Positions 1 through 6,529 of a stretch of DNA of 19,151 nucleotides are shown one piece after another. Position 1 is the stretch's first letter, and each line of letters starts with the position of its first letter. The stretch is taken from NCBI GenBank assembly GCA_003564775.1, contig PXEI01000022.1, forward strand, positions 1 through 19,151, read 5' to 3'. The notes beneath the pieces are model-generated. The model was not told where the DNA came from, searched no databases, and worked only from the letters and a program-made list of their open reading frames with translations. The position numbers and the translations under genes are program-made. The DNA comes from Spirochaetaceae bacterium. Its GTDB lineage: Bacteria; Spirochaetota; Spirochaetia; DSM-27196; SLAA01.

Positions 1-934
1 CCTCAAGCGCCAGGGGTATGAGTTTGTTATTCTTGACCATCATTTACCGGACGTGAACGGTGACGAGCTTCTTAGACAGTTGCTCGATACCAGTGAGCTG
101 GAGCGTTCAGATACCGTTGTGATCATGATGACCTCGGACTCTGATCCGTCATTGGCGTTGCGGTGGCTGCAAGACGGCGCGTGGGGATATCTCAGAAAAC
201 CTATCGATCCCATGTATCTCATTCGCATCTGTGAGCAGGCGGCTCGTGAACACGCTCTGCTACGGGTGGAGTATCATCTTGAGCAACGCACCAAGGAAGT
301 ACAGCGACTCCTCACCGAGAAGCAGCTGTTGCTCGACGAGCTGCACCATAGAGTTAAGAACAACATGCATACCGTGGCCACGTTACTTCAACTGCGATCG
401 ATGTCGGCCAAGAGTCCCGAGGCAAGCAATGCGCTGCTTGAGGCCCAAGGTACCGTGCGCAGCGTTTTGTCGGTCTATGAAACTCTTCAGGGCTCCGACG
501 GGCTCGACACGGTCAACACCAAGAAGCACCTGGATTCCCTGCTTGGCCGCGTCCTGGGCGCATTTGCGGCACTACCTCGAGTGAAGCTGGACATTACAGG
601 AGATGTAGACCATGTGTCATCGCAAACTGCCGTCACGATCGGTATCGTTTTGAACGAGCTACTGACGAACTCGCTGAAGTACGCCTTTGCCGGTGACCGT
701 AGAGGTGAGATTAAGGTGGTACTCAATCACAACGACGAGAATCTCATTGAAGTCACTTACAGCGATAGTGGGCCCGGAGTTGATGCAGGACGGGTAAACT
801 CGGACAGTTATGGGTTTGGACTATCGATGGTGGAAAACCTCAGCACCGAGGGTGGCGGCAGTTTTACTATGCCTGCAGACTCCGCTTCAGATACCCTGAA
901 CGGATTCAGCTGTACCGTTGTTCTTCAGGAGTGA
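1..934 (+). CDS. Receiver-domain / HisKA_2 histidine kinase hybrid, 5' end outside window
   Basis: A cytoplasmic two-component protein in which a response-regulator receiver comes before a histidine kinase. The frame is open from base 2, so the gene starts before the window. The first visible residues, VILDHHLPDVNG, hold the phosphoacceptor aspartate, and the receiver continues to MMTSDSD and the conserved lysine in LRKP. A charged coiled-coil linker leads to the HisKA_2 H-box ELHHRVKNN (about residues 113-121 of the visible part). The HATPase_c domain follows, with N-box LNELLTNSLKYAF, D-box SDSGPGVD and G-box YGFGLSMVENL. No membrane segment is present. The family autophosphorylates on histidine and usually passes phosphate to a separate regulator. 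The last 29 bp overlap the converging sensor kinase. A GTG at base 53 could be read as a start, but it would cut off the receiver aspartate, so it is not the real start. Confidence 0.9.
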   Translation, partial: LKRQGYEFVILDHHLPDVNGDELLRQLLDTSELERSDTVVIMMTSDSDPSLALRWLQDGAWGYLRKPIDPMYLIRICEQAAREHALLRVEYHLEQRTKEVQRLLTEKQLLLDELHHRVKNNMHTVATLLQLRSMSAKSPEASNALLEAQGTVRSVLSVYETLQGSDGLDTVNTKKHLDSLLGRVLGAFAALPRVKLDITGDVDHVSSQTAVTIGIVLNELLTNSLKYAFAGDRRGEIKVVLNHNDENLIEVTYSDSGPGVDAGRVNSDSYGFGLSMVENLSTEGGGSFTMPADSASDTLNGFSCTVVLQE

Positions 935-2591
935 CTCGCAGCTCTACCCGAGCTCCATTGCTGTTCAACACCGTCAGTCTTGCATTCAACTGCGCGGCGA
1001 GGGCTCTCACCACTACAAAGCCGAGCCCCTCGCCGTTGTTAGTGGTGTTCTTGATAGCGGTGCTACCTGTTCCATACGTGGCGTCATGAAACCTTTTGAG
1101 GAGCTCAGGCTTGAAGCCTGGGCCGTTATCTTGTACAGCCAGAAACAGATCCTCCCCGTCCATGCGGCAACTTAGCGAGACTTTTGCCCGCGCACCTTCC
1201 TGTTCAGAAACCTGGTTCGCGGCAGCTGCGCCGTGCATGATCGCGTTACTCAGGAGCTCTTGCACAATGAGTCCAATAGGCATAATGAGTTCAGGAGCAA
1301 TAATGAACTCCTCGACTTCACACTCGGGCGGATGACTGCAAGACTCACAGATAGCCTGCAGATAACTCGGTGCTGAAAGAGACAGCCCACCACGCAGAAT
1401 TCGTTGTTGCAGATTGAGGAATTCGCCAACTCGCTGCTGGATTTTGCGCAGAGAAGCTGCATAGTCAGGGCCATTGATATGATGAGCCGGATCCGTTTGG
1501 AGAAGATCCATAATCGTGTTCAGGGTCTTGGGCAGTCCAAGGACTACCGCTTTAAGATGCGTGGTCTTTTCCTCAACGGCCTGTTCCATGCGCAGCTCCA
1601 CGAGTTTTCGTTCCGTGACATCCTGAGTGACCCCGAATACCCAGGGCTCCGCGCTCTCGTGCTGAGTGGTATCGGCCTTGATCCACCGTACATCACCATC
1701 TGGCAGGACGATCCGGAACTCGTGAGACTCATAGGGAGACCCACGTTGGATGCGCCGATAGACCTGCCTTACGTCTTCGACATCTTCCGGGTGAATGATG
1801 GTGTACATAGCTTCACTGCTCATGGGAGGTTTGTCCTGCGCCACACCAAACACCTTGTAATGCCCGCTGGACCAGTAGGCTTGCTCGGTAACTACGTTAC
1901 GTTCCCAGTACCCAATTTTAGCAAGGTTCTCGGCCTGTGCTAGCCGAATTGAGCTTTGTCGCAGCTGTTCCATGGTCTCGTTGTGTTCTGCGAAAACAAA
2001 AACAAGTACCCAGATCAACGTTGTACCGGAAGTCACGAACATGGATAGCTGAGGTGAGTCATGTCCGGTCAGCACAAGAGCAACCTGTATGAGCCCTACA
2101 CCAGCAACAATGGCCAATCCATAATACGCGTATGATAGGCTTTTTAGAGCGGAGCGGCGCTCGAACCAAAGAACGCAAGCCCCAATGAGAAATGAAAAAC
2201 CTTGCAGGGCTATATAGAATATGGCGACCTCGGCACTGTCGCTGAGTAATAATCCAGGAATAATGAGAACAAGCATGAGTACACTGATTGAGGGGGCGGC
2301 ACGAAGGATGTCCGGGTGGACGTAACATGCCGAGGCAAGCATGAGTACGGCAGTGCCAAGGTATGCGCTTGCAGCTGCGAGAGCAAACTGGATTCCAGGA
2401 GCGAGGGGAAGAATTGATTCGCTGGCGCTGAGCAAGAAAAACCCGGACAAGGTGTAGACCAACCAACCGGTGATCAGCAGTACGTGCACTGGTTTCCGAT
2501 CACGTAGGTACAAGCCTGCAAACACAAGGGTAGCGACCGTCCGGATTGCAACAAGGCTGGGTATGCTGTCCAAATAATCTGCACTGAGCAT
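906..2591 (-). CDS. Membrane sensor kinase with PAS domain, phosphoacceptor His missing
   Basis: A 561-residue sensor. Residues 10-200 hold about six or seven hydrophobic helices forming an unrecognised membrane sensory module. A PAS domain of the PAS_3 type follows at about 215-330 (KIGYWERN, IHPEDVEDV, DGDVRWI, GVTQDVTERK). The dimerisation helix at about 334-365 aligns with kinase H-boxes, but reads KAVVLGLPKTLNTI where a HisKA_2 protein has EIHHRVKNN, so there is no histidine. The ATP-binding domain looks complete: N-box VQELLSNAIMHG (E445, N449), D-box VQDNGPGF and G-box GEGLGFVVV. It may phosphorylate in trans or act as a regulatory pseudokinase, and either role is inference. The ATG start is supported by an AAGGAG site 5 nt upstream. 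It converges on the hybrid kinase gene, with their 3' ends overlapping by 29 bp. Confidence 0.85.
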   Translation of the reverse strand: MLSADYLDSIPSLVAIRTVATLVFAGLYLRDRKPVHVLLITGWLVYTLSGFFLLSASESILPLAPGIQFALAAASAYLGTAVLMLASACYVHPDILRAAPSISVLMLVLIIPGLLLSDSAEVAIFYIALQGFSFLIGACVLWFERRSALKSLSYAYYGLAIVAGVGLIQVALVLTGHDSPQLSMFVTSGTTLIWVLVFVFAEHNETMEQLRQSSIRLAQAENLAKIGYWERNVVTEQAYWSSGHYKVFGVAQDKPPMSSEAMYTIIHPEDVEDVRQVYRRIQRGSPYESHEFRIVLPDGDVRWIKADTTQHESAEPWVFGVTQDVTERKLVELRMEQAVEEKTTHLKAVVLGLPKTLNTIMDLLQTDPAHHINGPDYAASLRKIQQRVGEFLNLQQRILRGGLSLSAPSYLQAICESCSHPPECEVEEFIIAPELIMPIGLIVQELLSNAIMHGAAAANQVSEQEGARAKVSLSCRMDGEDLFLAVQDNGPGFKPELLKRFHDATYGTGSTAIKNTTNNGEGLGFVVVRALAAQLNARLTVLNSNGARVELRVTPEEQRYS

Positions 2592-2596
2592 ACTTA

Positions 2597-2602
2597 CTCC
2601 TT
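2597..2602 (-). promoter_or_regulatory. Ribosome-binding site of the PAS sensor kinase
   Basis: AAGGAG on the minus strand, 5 nt before the ATG at 2591. It fixes the start of the sensor kinase gene. Confidence 0.75.
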
Positions 2603-2611
2603 TTGGCTCAG

Positions 2612-2667
2612 GTCTACAAGAACAGGGCGACAGCGTTGTTTCTTGACGCGGTTGAGCGTCTACAAGA
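2612..2667. repeat. Pair of 10-bp direct repeats plus small inverted repeat in divergent intergenic region
   Basis: GTCTACAAGA occurs at 2612-2621 and again at 2658-2667. Just before the second copy lies an inverted repeat, GACGC-6 nt-GCGTC (2645-2660). The repeats lie in the roughly 120 bp between the divergent starts of the sensor kinase and the GNAT-nitrilase gene, so they could be operator sites. A TTGACG sequence at 2643-2648 resembles a -35 element, but no convincing -10 follows it. Confidence 0.35.
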
Positions 2668-2711
2668 TTGCTGTTTTACAACCCAAAAGGCAAGTAGAAA
2701 CCGTTTGGACA

Positions 2712-4277
2712 ATGCCCGGAAATATCAATACACTCGAGAGCATGAGCACAAGCGACTTACATCACTTGCAACTACGCAACTTAAGCATGGGAGACTATCC
2801 GGAAGTCAAAGCGCTTATGGATCGAGTCTATCACGACCTGGACGGTGCTTGGCCCAAGAAGGTCATTGCTACACTTATTCGGCGTTTTCCGGAGGCCCAG
2901 TTCTGCATTGAGGACAAAGGTAGGATTATAGCCATGGCCCTGACGGTGAGAGTTGACTACCGGAAGTTCTCAACCGCGCACACCTATAGCGAGCTTCTGG
3001 AAGGCAACGACTCGGTGGTACATCATCCCGAAGGAGATGCCATGTATGGTATCGATGTAGTTGTTGACCCGGACTACAGAGGATATCGCCTTGGCCGACG
3101 TCTCTACGACGCACGCAAGGAACTGTGTCGCGAGCACAACTTCCGTGCCATTATAGCCGGAGGTCGAATGCCGGAGTACTTCAAGTATGCCGACGAGTTG
3201 AGCCCGCAGGAGTACATAGAGAAGGTAAAACGGCATGAACTCTACGACCCGGTTCTGAGCTTTCAACTGAGTAACGACTTCCAGGTCAAACGCGTGCTTG
3301 AGGACTACATCCCAGAGGACCGCAAGTCACATGGCAACGCGACACTGCTTGAGTGGAACAACATTTACTATCAGCGGGTGCAACCGTCGGTCATTGAGAC
3401 GCCACGCACTACTGTGAGAATTGGAATGGTCCAATGGCAGATGCGGCGAGTCGCGTCGGTTGAGCAGTTCCTTGAGCAGGTCGAGTTCTTTGTAGACGCC
3501 ATCTCGGACTATCAGAGCGATTTCTGTGTCTTCCCGGAGTTTTTCAACGCTGCCTTGATGGGCTTAGGTGACCAGGAAACCAGCGTTGCCGCAATCCGCT
3601 CACTTGCCAACTACACTGAAACTATCTGTGAAGCGTTAACTCATATGGCCGTTACCTACAACATCAACATTGTTGGGGGTAGTATGCCGGTCTGGGAAGA
3701 TGGGGAGATGTACAACGTTGCCTACCTGTTCAAACGAGACGGACGAGTTGATGCTCAGTACAAACTGCATATGACTCCGCAGGAGCGGCGTAGTTGGTCT
3801 ATGAAGGGTGGCAACGCTCTTAAGGTGTTTGATACCGACGCTGGCAAGGTTGGCATTCTCACCTGTTACGATGTGGAGTTCCCGGAACTTGCTCGCGTCA
3901 TGGGTGAATGGGGCATGCAAATTCTTTTTGTGCCGTTCTGGACAGATACCAAAAACGGGTACTTAAGGGTGCGCCGCACGGCTCAGGCCCGTGCAATTGA
4001 AAACGAATGCTATGTGGCAATTACCGGTAGCGTGGGAAACCTCCCGCGTGTAGATAACTCTGAGATACAGTACTCACAGTCTGCGGTGTTTTCCCCCTCG
4101 GACTTTGCCTTTCCGCATGATGCGGTGATGGCCGAGAGCACACCAAACACCGAGATGACCCTGCTCGTGGATCTGGACTTAAACAAGCTCAAGGAGTTGC
4201 GCGCCGAAGGTTCGGTGACAAACTATAAGGATCGTCGTTTGGATCTCTATCAAATAGAGTGGCTGGGTGACCGGTAG
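2712..4277 (+). CDS. GNAT acetyltransferase - carbon-nitrogen hydrolase (nitrilase) fusion
   Basis: A cytoplasmic two-domain protein of 521 residues from this ATG. Residues about 15-190 form a GNAT fold, with an acetyl-CoA loop at VVVDPDYRGYRLGRRL. Residues about 235-515 form a nitrilase-superfamily amidohydrolase with the expected triad: Glu276 (CVFPEF), Lys351 (AQYKLH) and Cys385 (ILTCYDVEFPEL). The layout and length match the fusion family that includes Bacillus subtilis YhcX (about 513 aa). The substrate is unknown. The nitrilase half probably hydrolyses an amide and the GNAT half may acylate an amine. No good Shine-Dalgarno supports any start. The frame opens with a TTG at 2643, and an ATG at 2742 would give 511 residues, close to YhcX. 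The last 28 bp overlap the converging PrsW-like gene. Confidence 0.88.
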   Translation: MPGNINTLESMSTSDLHHLQLRNLSMGDYPEVKALMDRVYHDLDGAWPKKVIATLIRRFPEAQFCIEDKGRIIAMALTVRVDYRKFSTAHTYSELLEGNDSVVHHPEGDAMYGIDVVVDPDYRGYRLGRRLYDARKELCREHNFRAIIAGGRMPEYFKYADELSPQEYIEKVKRHELYDPVLSFQLSNDFQVKRVLEDYIPEDRKSHGNATLLEWNNIYYQRVQPSVIETPRTTVRIGMVQWQMRRVASVEQFLEQVEFFVDAISDYQSDFCVFPEFFNAALMGLGDQETSVAAIRSLANYTETICEALTHMAVTYNINIVGGSMPVWEDGEMYNVAYLFKRDGRVDAQYKLHMTPQERRSWSMKGGNALKVFDTDAGKVGILTCYDVEFPELARVMGEWGMQILFVPFWTDTKNGYLRVRRTAQARAIENECYVAITGSVGNLPRVDNSEIQYSQSAVFSPSDFAFPHDAVMAESTPNTEMTLLVDLDLNKLKELRAEGSVTNYKDRRLDLYQIEWLGDR

Positions 4278-4900
4278 TACAGTCGAGCCGCTATAGCTAC
4301 AGCAACTAAACTCGGTATAAGCCGAACTACAATCGGCGCTGTACTCATAGAAGAAAGCAAGTTGTGAAGAGCGTGAAGCCCAACCGCACCAAGCATGAGC
4401 ACACTGGAAGGCAGTTTGGTTCCTACGCTCCTTAGGCGAAGCACCGCCGCAACCAGTATGACGGTGCATCCTGCGTGCACCAAAGGCACTACCAACGCCC
4501 GGGTCCAGAGGAGCGAGACCGGAACCGTGAAGTAGAGCGCGTTCTCAATAACCGCGAATACCAGCGCAACCGCGGCAGCGCTTCGTAAGCTCTGCCGAAC
4601 TCGTCCCCCCCGAGGCCGAAGAACAAGCAAGTAGGCCGCGAGTTTGGAGAGTTCCTCTGAGAGAGCTACAACAACTGCATGGGTAGCTCTAGATGTCGTT
4701 GCGAAACCACTTGGGAAAGCTCTGCGGCGAAGTTCCAGCAGCGCCAGCGCAAGAACAATGCTCAACAAACCTGCTGTCACCGCGCGCAAAAGATTCCCGA
4801 GCTTACTCGTCGAAGGCTCGTGAGGTGGGCCTGCCATGAGAAAAGGCACAAGTGCTACCGGAAGCACAAGAACTACAAACCGTAGCAGCGTTTCCGGCAT
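4250..4900 (-). CDS. PrsW-like intramembrane metalloprotease
   Basis: A 216-residue, very hydrophobic protein with about six to seven membrane helices. It carries the PrsW-family motifs in order: SEELSK (Glu82, Glu83, Lys86), VIEN (Glu119), VHAG (His142) and LHALHN (His176, His179). These lie inside or at the ends of membrane helices and are the family's presumed metal or catalytic residues. In Bacillus and Clostridioides, PrsW proteins cleave membrane anti-sigma factors. No anti-sigma factor is visible here, so the substrate is unknown. The start is supported by an AGGAG site 7 nt upstream. It is the last gene of the minus-strand operon, 14 bp after the hisC stop. The coding strand has a seven-G run near residue 98 (4605-4611). 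Confidence 0.75.
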   Translation of the reverse strand: MPETLLRFVVLVLPVALVPFLMAGPPHEPSTSKLGNLLRAVTAGLLSIVLALALLELRRRAFPSGFATTSRATHAVVVALSEELSKLAAYLLVLRPRGGRVRQSLRSAAAVALVFAVIENALYFTVPVSLLWTRALVVPLVHAGCTVILVAAVLRLRSVGTKLPSSVLMLGAVGLHALHNLLSSMSTAPIVVRLIPSLVAVAIAARLYYRSPSHSI

Positions 4901-4914
4901 CTGGATGCTCCTCT

Positions 4915-6015
4915 CTAGGTGCGGGTTCTGGGGAGCTCACCAAGCTCACGCAGACCGTTCATAACTTTCTGATTGTCCTCTTCCTTACCGATGGTAACTC
5001 TGATGTGCTCATGAAGGCCAAAACTCGCAAGACTCCGAACCGACACTCCATGCTGCTCAAGCACAGACACAGCCTCTACGGCCGGACGGGCTACGTGTAT
5101 GCACAGGAAGTTCGACTGCGTGGGGTAGTACCCTAAGCCGAGTTCCTGCAGTTGTTGCTCGTACCATAGTCGCCCGCGGGTATTTAGCTCTATAGAGATC
5201 TCACGAAACGAAGCATCCTGTAATGCAGCCACCGCAGCCGCCTGAGCAGCAAGCCCCACGTTAAACGGTTGTTTGACGCAGAGGAGGTTCTGAATCACCT
5301 CCGGATGACCCATACCATAGCCAACACGGAGGCCAGCCAAACCATAAAGTTTGCTGAAGGTACGGAGTACAATCACATTTGGAAATATCGTCATGAGTTC
5401 ACGAAAGCGTGGAAACTCCGGTGAGTAAGCGTACTCGGCATAGGCTTCATCCAGCACTACCAGTGTGTCTGCAGGCACCTGTTTGAGAAAGGTATGAATG
5501 TCGTCATGTGTCCGAAAGGTGCCGGTTGGATTGTTTGGGTTGCACAGGAACACGACCTTCGGACGTGGTGATCCTGCGTTGAACGCGCGGCTCATGCTCT
5601 CCAGGTCGTAACGGCCGTCAAGGACAGGATACTCCTTCACCACACCGTCATACAGCGTCGTTGCAAAGCGGTACTGAGAGAAGGTCTCAGCTGCCGTGAC
5701 GACCGTCTCACCCGGATTCACGTACGCCGCAGCAATGAGAGTCATAAGTTCGTCGGATCCGTTGCCTACAATTATCTGCTCAGGGCTAACTCCGTGGTAC
5801 TCAGCCAGAGCCATGGACAAGGCGTGTGCGGCGCCATCCGGGTAGCGGTGAAGTGAGTTGGCAGTGTCGCGATATGCAACTACTGCAGCTGGGGCGGGCC
5901 CAAGCGGGTTCTCGTTGGAGGAAAGCTTCACGGTGTCAGGAGCTTGTTTTCCCGGGTGGTAGGGGTTAAGTCGCTCAAGCATAGCCCGGGTAGGAATTGT
6001 TGTGACCTTATCCAT
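4915..6015 (-). CDS. hisC: Histidinol-phosphate aminotransferase (class I/II, HisC-type)
   Basis: A PLP-dependent aminotransferase, 366 residues from this start, near the usual HisC length of about 350-370. HisC-type signatures: KLSSNENPLGPAP near the N-terminus, LHRYPDG, GNGSDELM, NPNNPTGTF, VVLDEAYAEY (Asp binding the PLP ring nitrogen) and RTFSKLYGLAGLRVGYG, whose lysine should form the PLP Schiff base. HisC makes histidinol phosphate from imidazole-acetol phosphate, and many relatives also transaminate aromatic amino acids. No other his gene is in the window, so its exact substrate is not settled by context. The chosen ATG overlaps the upstream stop by 8 bp (ATGGATAA), suggesting translational coupling. 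An in-frame ATG at 6033, with GGAG 10 nt before it, is an alternative. Confidence 0.88.
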   Translation of the reverse strand: MDKVTTIPTRAMLERLNPYHPGKQAPDTVKLSSNENPLGPAPAAVVAYRDTANSLHRYPDGAAHALSMALAEYHGVSPEQIIVGNGSDELMTLIAAAYVNPGETVVTAAETFSQYRFATTLYDGVVKEYPVLDGRYDLESMSRAFNAGSPRPKVVFLCNPNNPTGTFRTHDDIHTFLKQVPADTLVVLDEAYAEYAYSPEFPRFRELMTIFPNVIVLRTFSKLYGLAGLRVGYGMGHPEVIQNLLCVKQPFNVGLAAQAAAVAALQDASFREISIELNTRGRLWYEQQLQELGLGYYPTQSNFLCIHVARPAVEAVSVLEQHGVSVRSLASFGLHEHIRVTIGKEEDNQKVMNGLRELGELPRTRT

Positions 6016-6328
6016 TCGCGTTATCGTTCTCATTGGATTTCTGCTCCGCCTTACGGGCGGCAGCAGCCTCCCGTAAGGCAACTACCTCCGGAGGCGGATT
6101 GTTTCTGAGGTATTCATGGTCTTGTGATATATCCACAATGAGGTCTACCAACTTCATCTGGAGCGATGTTGGAGTAGTTTTTGCAAAAATGACATCGCGT
6201 GGTTGAGAAACTGCAGAGCGTACCGCCCGCATTACCAGGTCGAGTTCTTCATTCGTAAAGCCATTGAGCAATACTACCCGGTTCTTTAACTCCGGTGCCT
6301 CGCCCTGTTCCGGCTTATTGTCTTCCAT
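6008..6328 (-). CDS. DUF3783-like small protein
   Basis: A 106-residue soluble protein. Residues about 13-80 (VVLLNGFTNEELDLVMRAVR, then VIFAKTTPTSLQMKLVDLIVDI) resemble the DUF3783 family, whose hallmark is a short alpha/beta unit with an A.(T)TPTS segment. The C-terminus is charged and low in complexity (Glu, Lys, Ala, Asn). The function is unknown. The frame is open further upstream to 6412, but GGAGGAA at 6336-6342, 7 nt before the ATG at 6328, makes this the likely start. It is the first gene of the operon with hisC and the PrsW-like protease, and its stop lies within the hisC start region. Confidence 0.65.
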   Translation of the reverse strand: MEDNKPEQGEAPELKNRVVLLNGFTNEELDLVMRAVRSAVSQPRDVIFAKTTPTSLQMKLVDLIVDISQDHEYLRNNPPPEVVALREAAAARKAEQKSNENDNANG

Positions 6329-6335
6329 GACGACA

Positions 6336-6342
6336 TTCCTCC
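6336..6342 (-). promoter_or_regulatory. Ribosome-binding site of the DUF3783-like gene
   Basis: GGAGGAA on the minus strand, 7 nt before the ATG at 6328. It selects this start over the longer open frame. Confidence 0.7.
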
Positions 6343-6368
6343 ATCGGTCTTCATCACCACGCATTTTT

Positions 6369-6398
6369 ACCACCGCCAGTTGGCTGTGGTTTTCTTTT
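6369..6398 (+). terminator. Terminator-like hairpin, plus-strand orientation
   Basis: Stem ACCACcGCC / GGCtGTGGT (6369-6390) with one mismatch and loop AGTT, followed by a T-rich tract (6390-6398). This is the pattern of a rho-independent terminator for plus-strand transcripts. No plus-strand gene ends nearby: the clpB promoter lies downstream and the genes upstream run on the minus strand. On the minus strand it would be a hairpin in the leader of the DUF3783-like gene. Confidence 0.4.
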
Positions 6399-6451
6399 GT
6401 AGTAGCGATCACAGATTAGTCGGAACGCCGGTGAGTTGCAAGAGCGGGGCG

Positions 6452-6480
6452 TTGTCGGAAACCTATAGGCTCAGTATATT
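6452..6480 (+). promoter_or_regulatory. Sigma70-type promoter of clpB
   Basis: -35 TTGTCG (6452-6457), 17-bp spacer and -10 TATATT (6475-6480), about 50 nt before the clpB start. No CIRCE inverted repeat (TTAGCACTC/GAGTGCTAA) is seen, so HrcA control is not supported. Confidence 0.55.
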
Positions 6481-6514
6481 TAGCTTGTCCTCCGCGTTAA
6501 CTCAACATCTCAAT

Positions 6515-6520
6515 AAGGAG
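6515..6520 (+). promoter_or_regulatory. Ribosome-binding site of clpB
   Basis: AAGGAG, 9 nt before the ATG at 6530. It decides the start against the longer open frame reaching back to 6380. Confidence 0.8.
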
Positions 6521-6529
6521 ATTATCTCT

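Noticed and set aside
53..934. GTG at 53 as the start of the hybrid kinase
   Set aside because: The frame is open to base 2 and the missing part contains the receiver aspartate, so the gene begins before the window.
1404..1943. 179-residue plus-strand open frame opposite the sensor kinase
   Set aside because: It lies opposite the PAS and dimerisation region of a clear gene, with no motif and no convincing ribosome-binding site.
6380..6529. N-terminal extension of ClpB back to 6380
   Set aside because: AAGGAG before the ATG at 6530 and the family N-terminus agree on 6530. The promoter also lies inside the supposed extension.
6329..6529. CIRCE/HrcA operator upstream of clpB
   Set aside because: No TTAGCACTC-N9-GAGTGCTAA or near match was found, only the sigma70-type promoter.
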